This document shows, one piece after another, positions 22,760 through 34,002 of a DNA stretch of 64,000 bases. The notes under the pieces are model-generated. The model saw only the letters and a program-made list of their open reading frames with translations, ran no database searches and was not told the origin of the DNA. The translations under genes and the position numbers were made by a program. The stretch is taken from the NCBI GenBank assembly GCA_964017155.1, contig OZ024857.1, forward strand, positions 32,345,542-32,409,541, read 5' to 3'. Source of the stretch: Oasisia sp. SBJ-2009 (taxonomy: Eukaryota; Annelida; Polychaeta; Sabellida; Siboglinidae). The first letter of the stretch is position 1, and each line of letters starts with the position of its first letter.

Positions 22760-25700
22760 GGTGGAGTGAGGAGGTTGCGTGGAGTGGGGAGATTGAGTGG
22801 AGTGGGGAGGTTGGGTGATTTGGGGAGGTTGGGTGAAGTGGAGAGGTTGGGTTGAGTGGGGAGGTTGTATGAAGTGGGGAAGTTGTGTGGAGTGCGGAGG
22901 TTGGGTGGAGTGCGGAGGTTGCATGGAGTGCGGAAGTTGGGTGGAGTGCGGAAGTTGGGTGGAGTGCGGAGGTTGGATGAAGTGGGGAGGTTGGGTGGAG
23001 TGGGGAGGTTGGGTAATTTGGGGAGGTTGGGTGGAGTGGGGAGGTTGGGTGATGTGGGGAGGTTGGGTGAAGTGGGGAGGTTGGGTGAAGTGGGGAGGTT
23101 GGGTTGAGTGGGGAGGTTGTATGAAGTGGGGAAGTTGTGTGGAGTGCGGAGGTTGGGTGGAGTGCGGAGGATGGGTTGAAGTGGGGAGGTTGGGTGGAGT
23201 GGTGTGGTTGGATGAAGTGGGGAGGTTGGATGGATTTGGGAGGATGGGTTGAAGTGGGGATGTTGGGTGGAGTAGGGTGGTTGGGTGGAGTGCGTAGGTT
23301 GGGAGGAGTGGGGAGGTTGGGTGGAGTGCGGAAGTTGGTTCGAGTGCGGAGGTTGGGTGGCGTGCGGAGGTTGGTTGGAATGCTTGGTTGGTTGGTTTGG
23401 TGTAGTGGGGAGGTTGGGTGGAGTTGGGAGGTTGGGTGAAGTGTGGAGGTTGGGTGAAGTGGGGAGGTTGGATGGAGTGGGGAGGTTAGGTGGAGGGCGG
23501 AGGTTCGGTGGAGTGGGGAGTGTGGGTGGCGTGGGGAGGTTGGGTGGAGTGGGGAGGTTGGGTGAAGTGGGGAGGTTGGGTGGAGAGGGGAGGTTGGGTG
23601 GAGTGGGGAGGTTGGGAAGAGTGGGGAGGCTGGGTGCTGTGGGGAGGTTGAGTGATGTGAGGAGGTTGGGTGGAGTGAGGAGGTTGCGTGGAGTGGGGAG
23701 TTTGAGTGGAGTGGGGAGGTTGGGTGATTTGGGGAGGTTGGGTGAAGTGGGGAGGTTGGGTTGAGTGGGGAGGTTGTATGAAGTGGGGAAGTTGTGTGGA
23801 GTGCGGAGGTTGGGTGGAGTGCGGAGGTTGCATGGAGTGCGGAAGTTGGGTGGAGTGCGGAAGTTGGGTGGAGTGCGGAGGTTGGATGAAGTGGGGAGGT
23901 TGGGTGGAGTGGGGAGGTTGGGTAATTTGGGGAGGTTGGGTGGAGTGGGGAGGTTGGGTGATGTGGGGAGGTTGGGTGAAGTGGGGAGGTTGGGTGAAGT
24001 GGGGAGGTTGGGTTGAGTGGGGAGGTTGTATGAAGTGGGGAAGTTGTGTGGAGGGCGGAAGTTGGGTGGAGTGCGGAGGTTGAATGAAGTGGGGAGGTTG
24101 GGTGGAGTGGGGAGGTTGGGTAATTTGGGGAGGTTGGATGAAGTGGGGAGGTTGGGTGGAGTGGGGAGTTTGGGTGATGTGGGGAGGTTGGGTGAAGTGG
24201 GGAGGTTGGGTGGAGTGGGGAGGTTGTGTGAAGGGGGGAGGTTGGGTGGAGAGGGGAGGTTGGGTGGAGTGGGGAGGTTGGGTGGAGTGGGGAGTTTGGG
24301 TGCTCTGGGGAGGTTGGGTGAAGTGGGGAGTTTGGGTGGAGTGAGGAGGTTGGGTGGAGTGGGGAGTTTTAGTGGAGTGGGGAGGTTGGGTGATTTGGGG
24401 AGGTTGGGTGGAGTGGGGAGGTTGGGTGATGTGGGGAGGTTGGGTGAAGTGGTGAGATTGGGTGAAGTGGGGAGGTTGGGTTGAGTGGGGAGGTTGTATG
24501 AAGTGGGGAAGTTGTGTGGAGTGTGGAGGTTGGGTGGAGTGCGAAGGTTGGGTGAAGTGGGGAGGTTGGGTGGAGTGGGGAGGTTAGGTGGAGGGCGGAG
24601 GTTGGGAGGAGTGGGGAGGATGGGTTGAAGTGGGGAGGTTGGGTGGAGTGGTGTGGTTGGGTGGAGTGCGTAGGTTGGGAGGAGTGGGGAGGTTGGGTGG
24701 AGTTGGGAGGTTGGATGGCGTGGGGAGGTTCGGTGGAGTGGGGAGGTTGTGTGGAGTGGGGAGGTTGGGAAGAGTGGGGAGGTTGGGTGCCCTGGGGAGG
24801 TTGGGTGATGTGGGGAGGTTGGGTGGAGTGAGGAGGTTGCGTGGAGTGGGGAGATTGAGTGGAGTGGGGAGGTTGGGTGATTTGGGGAGGTTGGGTGAAG
24901 TGGAGAGGTTGGGTTCAGTGGGGAGGTTGTATGAAGTGGGGAAGTTGTGTGGAGTGCGGAGGTTGGGTGGAGTGCGGAGGTTGCATGGAGTGCGGAAGTT
25001 GGGTGGAGTGCGGAAGTTGGGTGGAGTGCGGAGGTTGGATGAAGTGGGGAGGTTGGGTGGAGTGGGGAGGTTGGGTAATTTGGGGAGGTTGGGTGGAGTG
25101 GGGAGGTTGGGTGATGTGGGGAGGTTGGGTGAAGTGGGGAGGTTGGGTGAAGTGGGGAGGTTGGGTTGAGTGGGGAGGTTGTATGAAGTGGGGAAGTTGT
25201 GTGGAGTGCGGAGGTTGGGTGGAGTGCGGAGGATGGGTTGAAGTGGGGAGGTTGGGTGGAGTGGTGTGGTTGGATGAAGTGGGGAGGTTGGATGGATTTG
25301 GGAGGATGGGTTGAAGTGGGGATGTTGGGTGGAGTAGGGTGGTTGGGTGGAGTGCGTAGGTTGGGAGGAGTGGGGAGGTTGGGTGGAGTGCGGAAGTTGG
25401 TTCGAGTGCGGAGGTTGGGTGGCGTGCGGAGGTTGGTTGGAATGCTTGGTTGGTTGGTTTGGTGTAGTGGGGAGGTTGGGTGGAGTTGGGAGGTTGGGTG
25501 AAGTGTGGAGGTTGGGTGAAGTGGGGAGGTTGGATGGAGTGGGGAGGTTAGGTGGAGGGCGGAGGTTCGGTGGAGTGGGGAGTGTGGGTGGCGTGGGGAG
25601 GTTGGGTGGAGTGGGGAGGTTGGGTGAAGTGGGGAGGTTGGGTGGAGAGGGGAGGTTGGGTGGAGTGGGGAGGTTGGGAAGAGTGGGGAGGCTGGGTGCT

Positions 25701-26112
25701 GTGGGGAGGTTGAGTGATGTGAGGAGGTTGGGTGGAGTGAGGAGGTTGCGTGGAGTGGGGAGTTTGAGTGGAGTGGGGAGGTTGGGTGATTTGGGGAGGT
25801 TGGGTGAAGTGGGGAGGTTGGGTTGAGTGGGGAGGTTGTATGAAGTGGGGAAGTTGTGTGGAGTGCGGAGGTTGGGTGGAGTGCGGAGGTTGCATGGAGT
25901 GCGGAAGTTGGGTGGAGTGCGGAAGTTGGGTGGAGTGCGGAGGTTGGATGAAGTGGGGAGGTTGGGTGGAGTGGGGAGGTTGGGTAATTTGGGGAGGTTG
26001 GGTGGAGTGGGGAGGTTGGGTGATGTGGGGAGGTTGGGTGAAGTGGGGAGGTTGGGTGAAGTGGGGAGGTTGGGTTGAGTGGGGAGGTTGTATGAAGTGG
26101 GGAAGTTGTGTG
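22760..26112 (+). repeat. Higher-order copies at a 2062-bp offset
   Basis: About 22760-24050 matches 24822-26112 at 2062 bp. Both begin with the GTGAGGAGGTTGCG and GGGGAGATTGAG monomers and include a GGTTGGTTGG expansion (23386 and 25448). About 770 bp of different array, 24050-24822, lies between. Confidence 0.8.
24735..24880 (+). other. Paralogous empty site of the LINE
   Basis: The array here reads GGGAAGAGTGGGG, GGTGCCCTGGGG, GGTGATGTGGGG, then GGGTGG at 24821-24826, then GAGTGAGGAGGTTGCG and GGGGAGATTGAG. The LINE's left flank (about 3145-3211) ends and its right flank (6733 to about 6791) starts with the same monomers in the same order, apart from GCTCT in place of GCCCT. This is the sequence expected before insertion. 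A similar join occurs near 34310-34370. Confidence 0.75.
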
Positions 26113-29100
26113 GAGTGCGGAGGTTGGGTGGAGTGCGGAAGTTGGGTGGAGTGCGGAGGTAGGGTGGAGTGTGGAGGTTGGGTGAAGTGGGGAGGTTGGG
26201 TGGAGTGGGGAGGTTGGGTGGAGGGCGGAGGTTGGGTGGAGTGCGGAGGTTGGGTGGAGTGCGGAAGTTGGTTCGAGTGCGGAGGTTGGGTGGCGTGCGG
26301 AGGTTGGTTGGAATGCTTGGTTGGTTGGTTTGGTGTAGTTGGGAGGTTGGGTGGAGTTGGGAGGTTGGGTGAAGTGTGGAGGTTGGTTTGAGTGCGAACT
26401 TTGGGTGGAGTGCGGAGGTTGGGTGGAGTGCGTAGGTTGGGTGAAGTGGGGAGGTTGGATGGAGTGGGGAGGTTAGGTGGAGGGCGGAGGTTCGGTGGAG
26501 TGGGGAGTGTGGGTGGCGTGGGGAGGTTGGGTGGAGTGGGGAGGTTGGGTGAAGTGGGGAGGTTGGGTGGAGAGGGGAGGTTGGGTGGAGTGGGGAGGTT
26601 GGGAAGAGTGGGGAGGTTGGGTGCTCTGGGGAGGTTGAGTGATGTGAGGAGGTTGGGTGGAGTGAGGAGGTTGCGTGGAGTGGGGAGTTTGAGTGGAGTG
26701 GGGAGGTTGGGTGATTTGGGGAGGTTGGGTGAAGTGGGGAGGTTGGGTGGAGTGCGGAGGTTGCATGGAGTGCGGAAGTTGGGTGGGGTGCGGAAGTTGG
26801 GTGGAGTGCGGAGGTTGGATGAAGTGGGGAGGTTGGGTGGAGTGGGGAGGTTGAGTAATTTGGGGAGGTTGGGTGGAGTGGGGAGGTTGGGTGATGTGGG
26901 GAGGTTGGGTGAAGTGGGGAGGTTGGGTGAAGTGGGGAGGTTGGGTTGAGTGGGGAGGTTGTATGAAGTGGGGAAGTTGTGTGGAGTGCGGAGGTTGGGT
27001 GGAGTGCGGAAGTTGGGTGGAGTGCGGAGGTTGGGTGGAGTGCGGAGGTTGGGTGAAGTGGGGAGGTTGGGTGGAGTGGGGAGGTTGGGTGAAGGGCGGA
27101 GGTTGGGTGGAGTGTGGAGGATGGGTTGAAATGGGGAAGTTGGGTGGAGTGGTGTGGTTGGGTGAAGTGGGGAGGTTGGGTGGAGTGAGGAGGTTGGGTA
27201 GAGTGGGGAGGTTCGGTGAAATGGGGAGGTTGGGTGGAGTGGGGAGGTTGGTTGAAGTGGGGAGGTTGGGTGAAGTGGGGAGGTTGCGTGGAGTGGGGAG
27301 GTTGGGTGCTCTGGGGATGTTGGGTGAAGTGGGGAGGTTGGGTGGACTGAGGAGGTTGGGTAGAGTGGGGAGGTTGGGTGAAATGGGGAAGTTGGGTGGA
27401 GTGGGGAGGTTGGGTGGAGGGCGGAGGTTCGGTGAAGTGGGGAGGTTGGGTTGAGTGGGGAGGTTGTATGAAGTGGGGAAGTTGTGTGGAGTGCGGAGGT
27501 TGGGTGGAGTGCGGAGGTTGCATGGAGTGCGGAAGTTGGGTGGAGTGCGGAAGTTGGGTGGAGTGCGGAGGTTGGATGAAGTGGGGAGGTTGGGTGGAGT
27601 GGGGAGGTTGGGTAATTTGGGGAGGTTGGGTGGAGTGGGGAGGTTGGGTGATGTGGGGAGGTTGGGTGAAGTGGGGAGGTTGGGTGAAGTGGGGAGGTTG
27701 GGTTGAGTGGGGAGGTTGTATGAAGTGGGGAAGTTGTGTGGAGTGCGGAGATTGGGTGGAGTGCGGAAGTTGGGTGGAGTGCGGAGGTTGGGTGGAGTGC
27801 GGAGGTTGGGTGAAGTGGGGAGGTTGGGTGGAGTGGGGAGGTTGGGTGGAGGGCGGAGGTTGGGTGGAGTGGGGAGGATGGGTTGAAGTGGGGAGGTTGG
27901 GTGAAGTGGGGAGGTTGGGTGAAGTGGGGAGGTTGGGTTGAGTGGGGAGGTTGTATGAAGTGGGGAAGTTGTGTGGAGTGCGGAGGTTGGGTGGAGTGCG
28001 GAGGATGGGTTGAAGTGGGGAGGTTGGGTGGAGTGGTGTGGTTGGATGAAGTGGGGAGGTTGGGTGGATTTGGGAGGATGGGTTGAAGTGGGGATGTTGC
28101 GTGGAGTAGGGTGGTAGGGTGGAGTGCGTAGGTTGGGAGGAGTGGGGAGGTTGGGTGGAGTGGGGAGGTTGGGAAGAGTGGGGAGGTTGGGTGCTCTGGG
28201 GAGGTTGGGTGAAGTGGGGAGGTTGGGTGGAGTGAGGAGGTTGCGTGGAGTGGGGAGTTTGAATGGAGTGGGGATGTTGGGTGATTTGGGGAGGTTGGGT
28301 GGATTTGGGAGGATGGGTTGAAGTGGGGATGTTGGGTGGAGTAGGGTGGTTGGGTGGAGTGCGTAGGTTGGGAGGAGTGGGGAGGTTGGGTGGAGTGGGG
28401 AGGTTGGGAAGAGTGGGGAGGTTGGGTGCTCTGGGGAGGTTGGGTGAAGTGGGGAGGTTGGGTGGAGTGAGGAGGTTGCGTGGAGTGGGGAGTTTGAGTG
28501 GAGTGGGGAGGTTGGGTGATTTGGGGAGTTTGGGTGAAGTGGGGAAGTTGTGTGGAGTGCGGAGGTTGGGTGGAGTGCGGAGGTTGCATGGAGTGCGGAA
28601 GTTGGGTCGAGTGCGGAAGTTGGGTGGAGTGCGGACGTTGGGTGAAGTGGGGAGGTTGGGTGGAGTGGGGAGGTTGGCTGGAGGGCGGAAGTTGGGTGGA
28701 GTGCGGAGTTTGGATGAAGTGGGGAGGTTGGGTGGAGTGGGGAGGTTGGGTAATTTGGGGAGGTTGGGTGGAGTGGGGAGGTTGGGTGATGTGGGGAGGT
28801 TGGGTGAAGTGGGGAGGTTGGGTGAAGTGGGGAGGTTGGGTTGAGTGGGGAGGTTGTATGAAGTGGGGAAGTTGTGTGGAGTGCGTAGGTTGGGTGGAGT
28901 GCGGAGGTTGCACGGAGTGCGGAAGTTGGGTGGAGTGCGGAAGTTGGGTGGAGTGGGGAGGTTGGGTGAAGTAGGGAGGTTGGGTGAAGTGGGGAGGTTG
29001 GGTGCGGTGGGGAGGTTGGGTGGAGCGGGGAGTTTGGGTGATGTGGGGAGGTTGGGTGAAGTGCGGAATTTGGGTGGAGTGGGGAGGTTGGGTGGAGTGG

Positions 29101-32100
29101 GGAGTTTGTGTGCTCTGGGGAGGTTGGGTGAAGTGGGGAGTTTGGGTGGAGTGAGGAGGTTGGGTGGAGTGGGGAGTTTGAGTGGAGTGGGGAGGTTGGG
29201 TGATTTGGGGAGGTTGGGTGGAGTGGGGAGGTTGGGTGATGTGGGGAGGTTGGGTGAAGTGGGGAGATTGGGTGAAGTGGGGAGGTTGGGTTGAGTGGGG
29301 AGGTTGTATGAAGTGGGGAAGTTGTGTGGAGTGCGGAGGTTGGGTGGAGTGCGGAGGTTGCATGGAGTGCGGAAGTTGGGTGGAGTGCGGAAGTTGGGTG
29401 GAGTGCGGAGGTTGGATGAAGTGGGGAGGTTGGGTGGAGTGGGGAGGTTGGGTAATTTGGGGAGGTTGGGTGGAGTGGGGAGGTTGGGTGAAGTGGGGAG
29501 GTTGGGTGAAGTGGGGAGGTTGGGTGAAGTGGGGAGGTTGGGTTGAGTGGGGAGGTTGTATGAAGTGGGGAAGTTGTGTGGAGTGCGGAGGTTGGGTGGA
29601 GTGCGGAAGTTGGGTGGAGTGCGGAGGTAGGGTGGAGTGTGGAGGTTGGGTGAAGTGGGGAGGTTGGGTGGAGTGGGGAGGTTGGGTGGAGGGCGGAGGT
29701 TGGGTGGAGTGCGGAGGTTGGGTGGAGTGCGGAAGTTGGTTCGAGTGCGGAGGTTGGGTGGCGTGCGGAGGTTGGTTGGAATGCTTGGTTGGTTGGTTTG
29801 GTGTAGTTGGGAGGTTGGGTGGAGTTGGGAGGTTGGGTGAAGTGTGGAGGTTGGTTTGAGTGCGAACTTTGGGTGGAGTGCGGAGGTTGGGTGGAGTGCG
29901 TAGGTTGGGTGAAGTGGGGAGGTTGGATGGAGTGGGGAGGTTAGGTGGAGGGCGGAGGTTCGGTGGAGTGGGGAGTGTGGGTGGCGTGGGGAGGTTGGGT
30001 GGAGTGGGGAGGTTGGGTGAAGTGGGGAGGTTGGGTGGAGAGGGGAGGTTGGGTGGAGTGGGGAGGTTGGGAAGAGTGGGGAGGTTGGGTGCTCTGGGGA
30101 GGTTGAGTGATGTGAGGAGGTTGGGTGGAGTGAGGAGGTTGCGTGGAGTGGGGAGTTTGAGTGGAGTGGGGAGGTTGGGTGATTTGGGGAGGTTGGGTGA
30201 AGTGGGGAGGTTGGGTGGAGTGCGGAGGTTGCATGGAGTGCGGAAGTTGGGTGGGGTGCGGAAGTTGGGTGGAGTGCGGAGGTTGGATGAAGTGGGGAGG
30301 TTGGGTGGAGTGGGGAGGTTGAGTAATTTGGGGAGGTTGGGTGGAGTGGGGAGGTTGGGTGATGTGGGGAGGTTGGGTGAAGTGGGGAGGTTGGGTGAAG
30401 TGGGGAGGTTGGGTTGAGTGGGGAGGTTGTATGAAGTGGGGAAGTTGTGTGGAGTGCGGAGGTTGGGTGGAGTGCGGAAGTTGGGTGGAGTGCGGAGGTT
30501 GGGTGGAGTGCGGAGGTTGGGTGAAGTGGGGAGGTTGGGTGGAGTGGGGAGGTTGGGTGAAGGGCGGAGGTTGGGTGGAGTGTGGAGGATGGGTTGAAAT
30601 GGGGAAGTTGGGTGGAGTGGTGTGGTTGGGTGAAGTGGGGAGGTTGGGTGGAGTGAGGAGGTTGGGTAGAGTGGGGAGGTTCGGTGAAATGGGGAGGTTG
30701 GGTGGAGTGGGGAGGTTGGTTGAAGTGGGGAGGTTGGGTGAAGTGGGGAGGTTGCGTGGAGTGGGGAGGTTGGGTGCTCTGGGGATGTTGGGTGAAGTGG
30801 GGAGGTTGGGTGGACTGAGGAGGTTGGGTAGAGTGGGGAGGTTGGGTGAAATGGGGAAGTTGGGTGGAGTGGGGAGGTTGGGTGGAGGGCGGAGGTTCGG
30901 TGAAGTGGGGAGGTTGGGTTGAGTGGGGAGGTTGTATGAAGTGGGGAAGTTGTGTGGAGTGCGGAGGTTGGGTGGAGTGCGGAGGTTGCATGGAGTGCGG
31001 AAGTTGGGTGGAGTGCGGAAGTTGGGTGGAGTGCGGAGGTTGGATGAAGTGGGGAGGTTGGGTGGAGTGGGGAGGTTGGGTAATTTGGGGAGGTTGGGTG
31101 GAGTGGGGAGGTTGGGTGATGTGGGGAGGTTGGGTGAAGTGGGGAGGTTGGGTGAAGTGGGGAGGTTGGGTTGAGTGGGGAGGTTGTATGAAGTGGGGAA
31201 GTTGTGTGGAGTGCGGAGATTGGGTGGAGTGCGGAAGTTGGGTGGAGTGCGGAGGTTGGGTGGAGTGCGGAGGTTGGGTGAAGTGGGGAGGTTGGGTGGA
31301 GTGGGGAGGTTGGGTGGAGGGCGGAGGTTGGGTGGAGTGGGGAGGATGGGTTGAAGTGGGGAGGTTGGGTGAAGTGGGGAGGTTGGGTGAAGTGGGGAGG
31401 TTGGGTTGAGTGGGGAGGTTGTATGAAGTGGGGAAGTTGTGTGGAGTGCGGAGGTTGGGTGGAGTGCGGAGGATGGGTTGAAGTGGGGAGGTTGGGTGGA
31501 GTGGTGTGGTTGGATGAAGTGGGGAGGTTGGGTGGATTTGGGAGGATGGGTTGAAGTGGGGATGTTGCGTGGAGTAGGGTGGTAGGGTGGAGTGCGTAGG
31601 TTGGGAGGAGTGGGGAGGTTGGGTGGAGTGGGGAGGTTGGGAAGAGTGGGGAGGTTGGGTGCTCTGGGGAGGTTGGGTGAAGTGGGGAGGTTGGGTGGAG
31701 TGAGGAGGTTGCGTGGAGTGGGGAGTTTGAGTGGAGTGGGGATGTTGGGTGATTTGGGGAGGTTGGGTGGATTTGGGAGGATGGGTTGAAGTGGGGATGT
31801 TGGGTGGAGTAGGGTGGTTGGGTGGAGTGCGTAGGTTGGGAGGAGTGGGGAGGTTGGGTGGAGTGGGGAGGTTGGGAAGAGTGGGGAGGTTGGGTGCTCT
31901 GGGGAGGTTGGGTGAAGTGGGGAGGTTGGGTGGAGTGAGGAGGTTGCGTGGAGTGGGGAGTTTGAGTGGAGTGGGGAGGTTGGGTGATTTGGGGAGTTTG
32001 GGTGAAGTGGGGAAGTTGTGTGGAGTGCGGAGGTTGGGTGGAGTGCGGAGGTTGCATGGAGTGCGGAAGTTGGGTCGAGTGCGGAAGTTGGGTGGAGTGC

Positions 32101-32785
32101 GGACGTTGGGTGAAGTGGGGAGGTTGGGTGGAGTGGGGAGGTTGGCTGGAGGGCGGAAGTTGGGTGGAGTGCGGAGTTTGGATGAAGTGGGGAGGTTGGG
32201 TGGAGTGGGGAGGTTGGGTAATTTGGGGAGGTTGGGTGGAGTGGGGAGGTTGGGTGATGTGGGGAGGTTGGGTGAAGTGGGGAGGTTGGGTGAAGTGGGG
32301 AGGTTGGGTTGAGTGGGGAGGTTGTATGAAGTGGGGAAGTTGTGTGGAGTGCGTAGGTTGGGTGGAGTGCGGAGGTTGCACGGAGTGCGGAAGTTGGGTG
32401 GAGTGCGGAAGTTGGGTGGAGTGGGGAGGTTGGGTGAAGTAGGGAGGTTGGGTGAAGTGGGGAGGTTGGGTGCGGTGGGGAGGTTGGGTGGAGCGGGGAG
32501 TTTGGGTGATGTGGGGAGGTTGGGTGAAGTGCGGAATTTGGGTGGAGTGGGGAGGTTGGGTGGAGTGGGGAGTTTGTGTGCTCTGGGGAGGTTGGGTGAA
32601 GTGGGGAGTTTGGGTGGAGTGAGGAGGTTGGGTGGAGTGGGGAGTTTGAGTGGAGTGGGGAGGTTGGGTGATTTGGGGAGGTTGGGTGGAGTGGGGAGGT
32701 TGGGTGATGTGGGGAGGTTGGGTGAAGTGGGGAGATTGGGTGAAGTGGGGAGGTTGGGTTGAGTGGGGAGGTTGTATGAAGTGGG
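25850..32785 (+). repeat. Tandem duplication, period 3468 bp
   Basis: About 25850-29317 and 29318-32785 match at 3468 bp. Landmarks repeat exactly: the GGAGGTAGGGTGG variant (near 26157 and 29625), the GGTTGGTTGG expansion (26319 and 29787) and the GAAGGGCGG monomer (near 27090 and 30558). The only difference I noticed inside the copies is GAATGG near 28261 against GAGTGG near 31729. Block ends cannot be fixed within about 50 bp. Confidence 0.85.
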
Positions 32786-34002
32786 GAAGTTGTGTGGAGT
32801 GCGGAGGTTGGGTGGAGTGGGGAGGTTGGGAAGAGTGGGGAGGTTGGGTGCTCTGGGGAGGTTGGGTGAAGTGGGGAGGTTGGGTGGAGTGAGGAGGTTG
32901 CGTGGAGTGGGGAGTTTGAGTGGAGTGGGGAGGTTGGGTGATTTGGGGAGGTTGGGTGGATTTGGGAGGATGGGTTGAAGTGGGGATGTTGGGTGGAGTA
33001 GGGTGGTTGGGTGGAGTGCGTAGGTTGGGAGGAGTGGGGAGGTTGGGTGGAGTGGGGAGGTTGGGAAGAGTGGGGAGGTTGGGTGCTCTGGGGAGGTTGG
33101 GTGAAGTGGGGAGGTTGGGTGGAGTGAGGAGGTTGCGTGGAGTGGGGAGTTTGAGTGGAGTGGGGAGGTTGGGTGATTTGGGGAGTTTGGGTGAAGTGGG
33201 GAAGTTGTGTGGAGTGCGGAGGTTGGGTGGAGTGCGGAGGTTGCATGGAGTGCGGAAGTTGGGTCGAGTGCGGAAGTTGGGTGGAGTGCGGACGTTGGGT
33301 GAAGTGGGGAGGTTGGGTGGAGTGGGGAGGTTGGCTGGAGGGCGGAAGTTGGGTGGAGTGCGGAGTTTGGATGAAGTGGGGAGGTTGGGTGGAGTGGGGA
33401 GGTTGGGTAATTTGGGGAGGTTGGGTGGAGTGGGGAGGTTGGGTGATGTGGGGAGGTTGGGTGAAGTGGGGAGGTTGGGTGAAGTGGGGAGGTTGGGTTG
33501 AGTGGGGAGGTTGTATGAAGTGGGGAAGTTGTGTGGAGTGCGTAGGTTGGGTGGAGTGCGGAGGTTGCACGGAGTGCGGAAGTTGGGTGGAGTGCGGAAG
33601 TTGGGTGGAGTGGGGAGGTTGGGTGAAGTAGGGAGGTTGGGTGAAGTGGGGAGGTTGGGTGCGGTGGGGAGGTTGGGTGGAGCGGGGAGTTTGGGTGATG
33701 TGGGGAGGTTGGGTGAAGTGCGGAATTTGGGTGGAGTGGGGAGGTTGGGTGGAGTGGGGAGTTTGTGTGCTCTGGGGAGGTTGGGTGAAGTGGGGAGTTT
33801 GGGTGGAGTGAGGAGGTTGGGTGGAGTGGGGAGTTTGAGTGGAGTGGGGAGGTTGGGTGATTTGGGGAGGTTGGGTGGAGTGGGGAGGTTGGGTGATGTG
33901 GGGAGGTTGGGTGAAGTGGGGAGATTGGGTGAAGTGGGGAGGTTGGGTTGAGTGGGGAGGTTGTATGAAGTGGGGAAGTTGTGTGGAGTGCGGAGGTTGG
34001 GT
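31625..34002 (+). repeat. Tandem duplication, period 1189 bp
   Basis: About 31625-32813 and 32814-34002 match at 1189 bp. It overlaps the end of the second 3468-bp unit, so that variant order occurs a third time at 32.9-34.0 kb. Shared rare variants are GGCTGGAGGGCGG and GAGCGGGGAG. The nesting places this event after, or independent of, the 3468-bp event. Confidence 0.8.

Larger units (their letters stand above)
9321..29801 (+). repeat. Family of 7-bp-expanded monomers with GGTTGGTTGGTTTGG
   Basis: Twelve monomers carry GGTTGGTTGGTTTGG after GGAATGCTT. Their motif starts are 9321, 12624, 14250, 15697, 16478, 17925, 19443, 20854, 23386, 25448, 26319 and 29787. Elsewhere the equivalent monomer reads GGAATGCGGAGGTTTGG, so the change replaces GGAGG by a TTGG-rich 12-mer and shifts the frame by 7 bp. 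The copy near 887-912 has the unexpanded form but already the GTGTAG that follows the motif in nearly all expanded copies, so it looks ancestral. None occurs after 29801. Confidence 0.85.
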
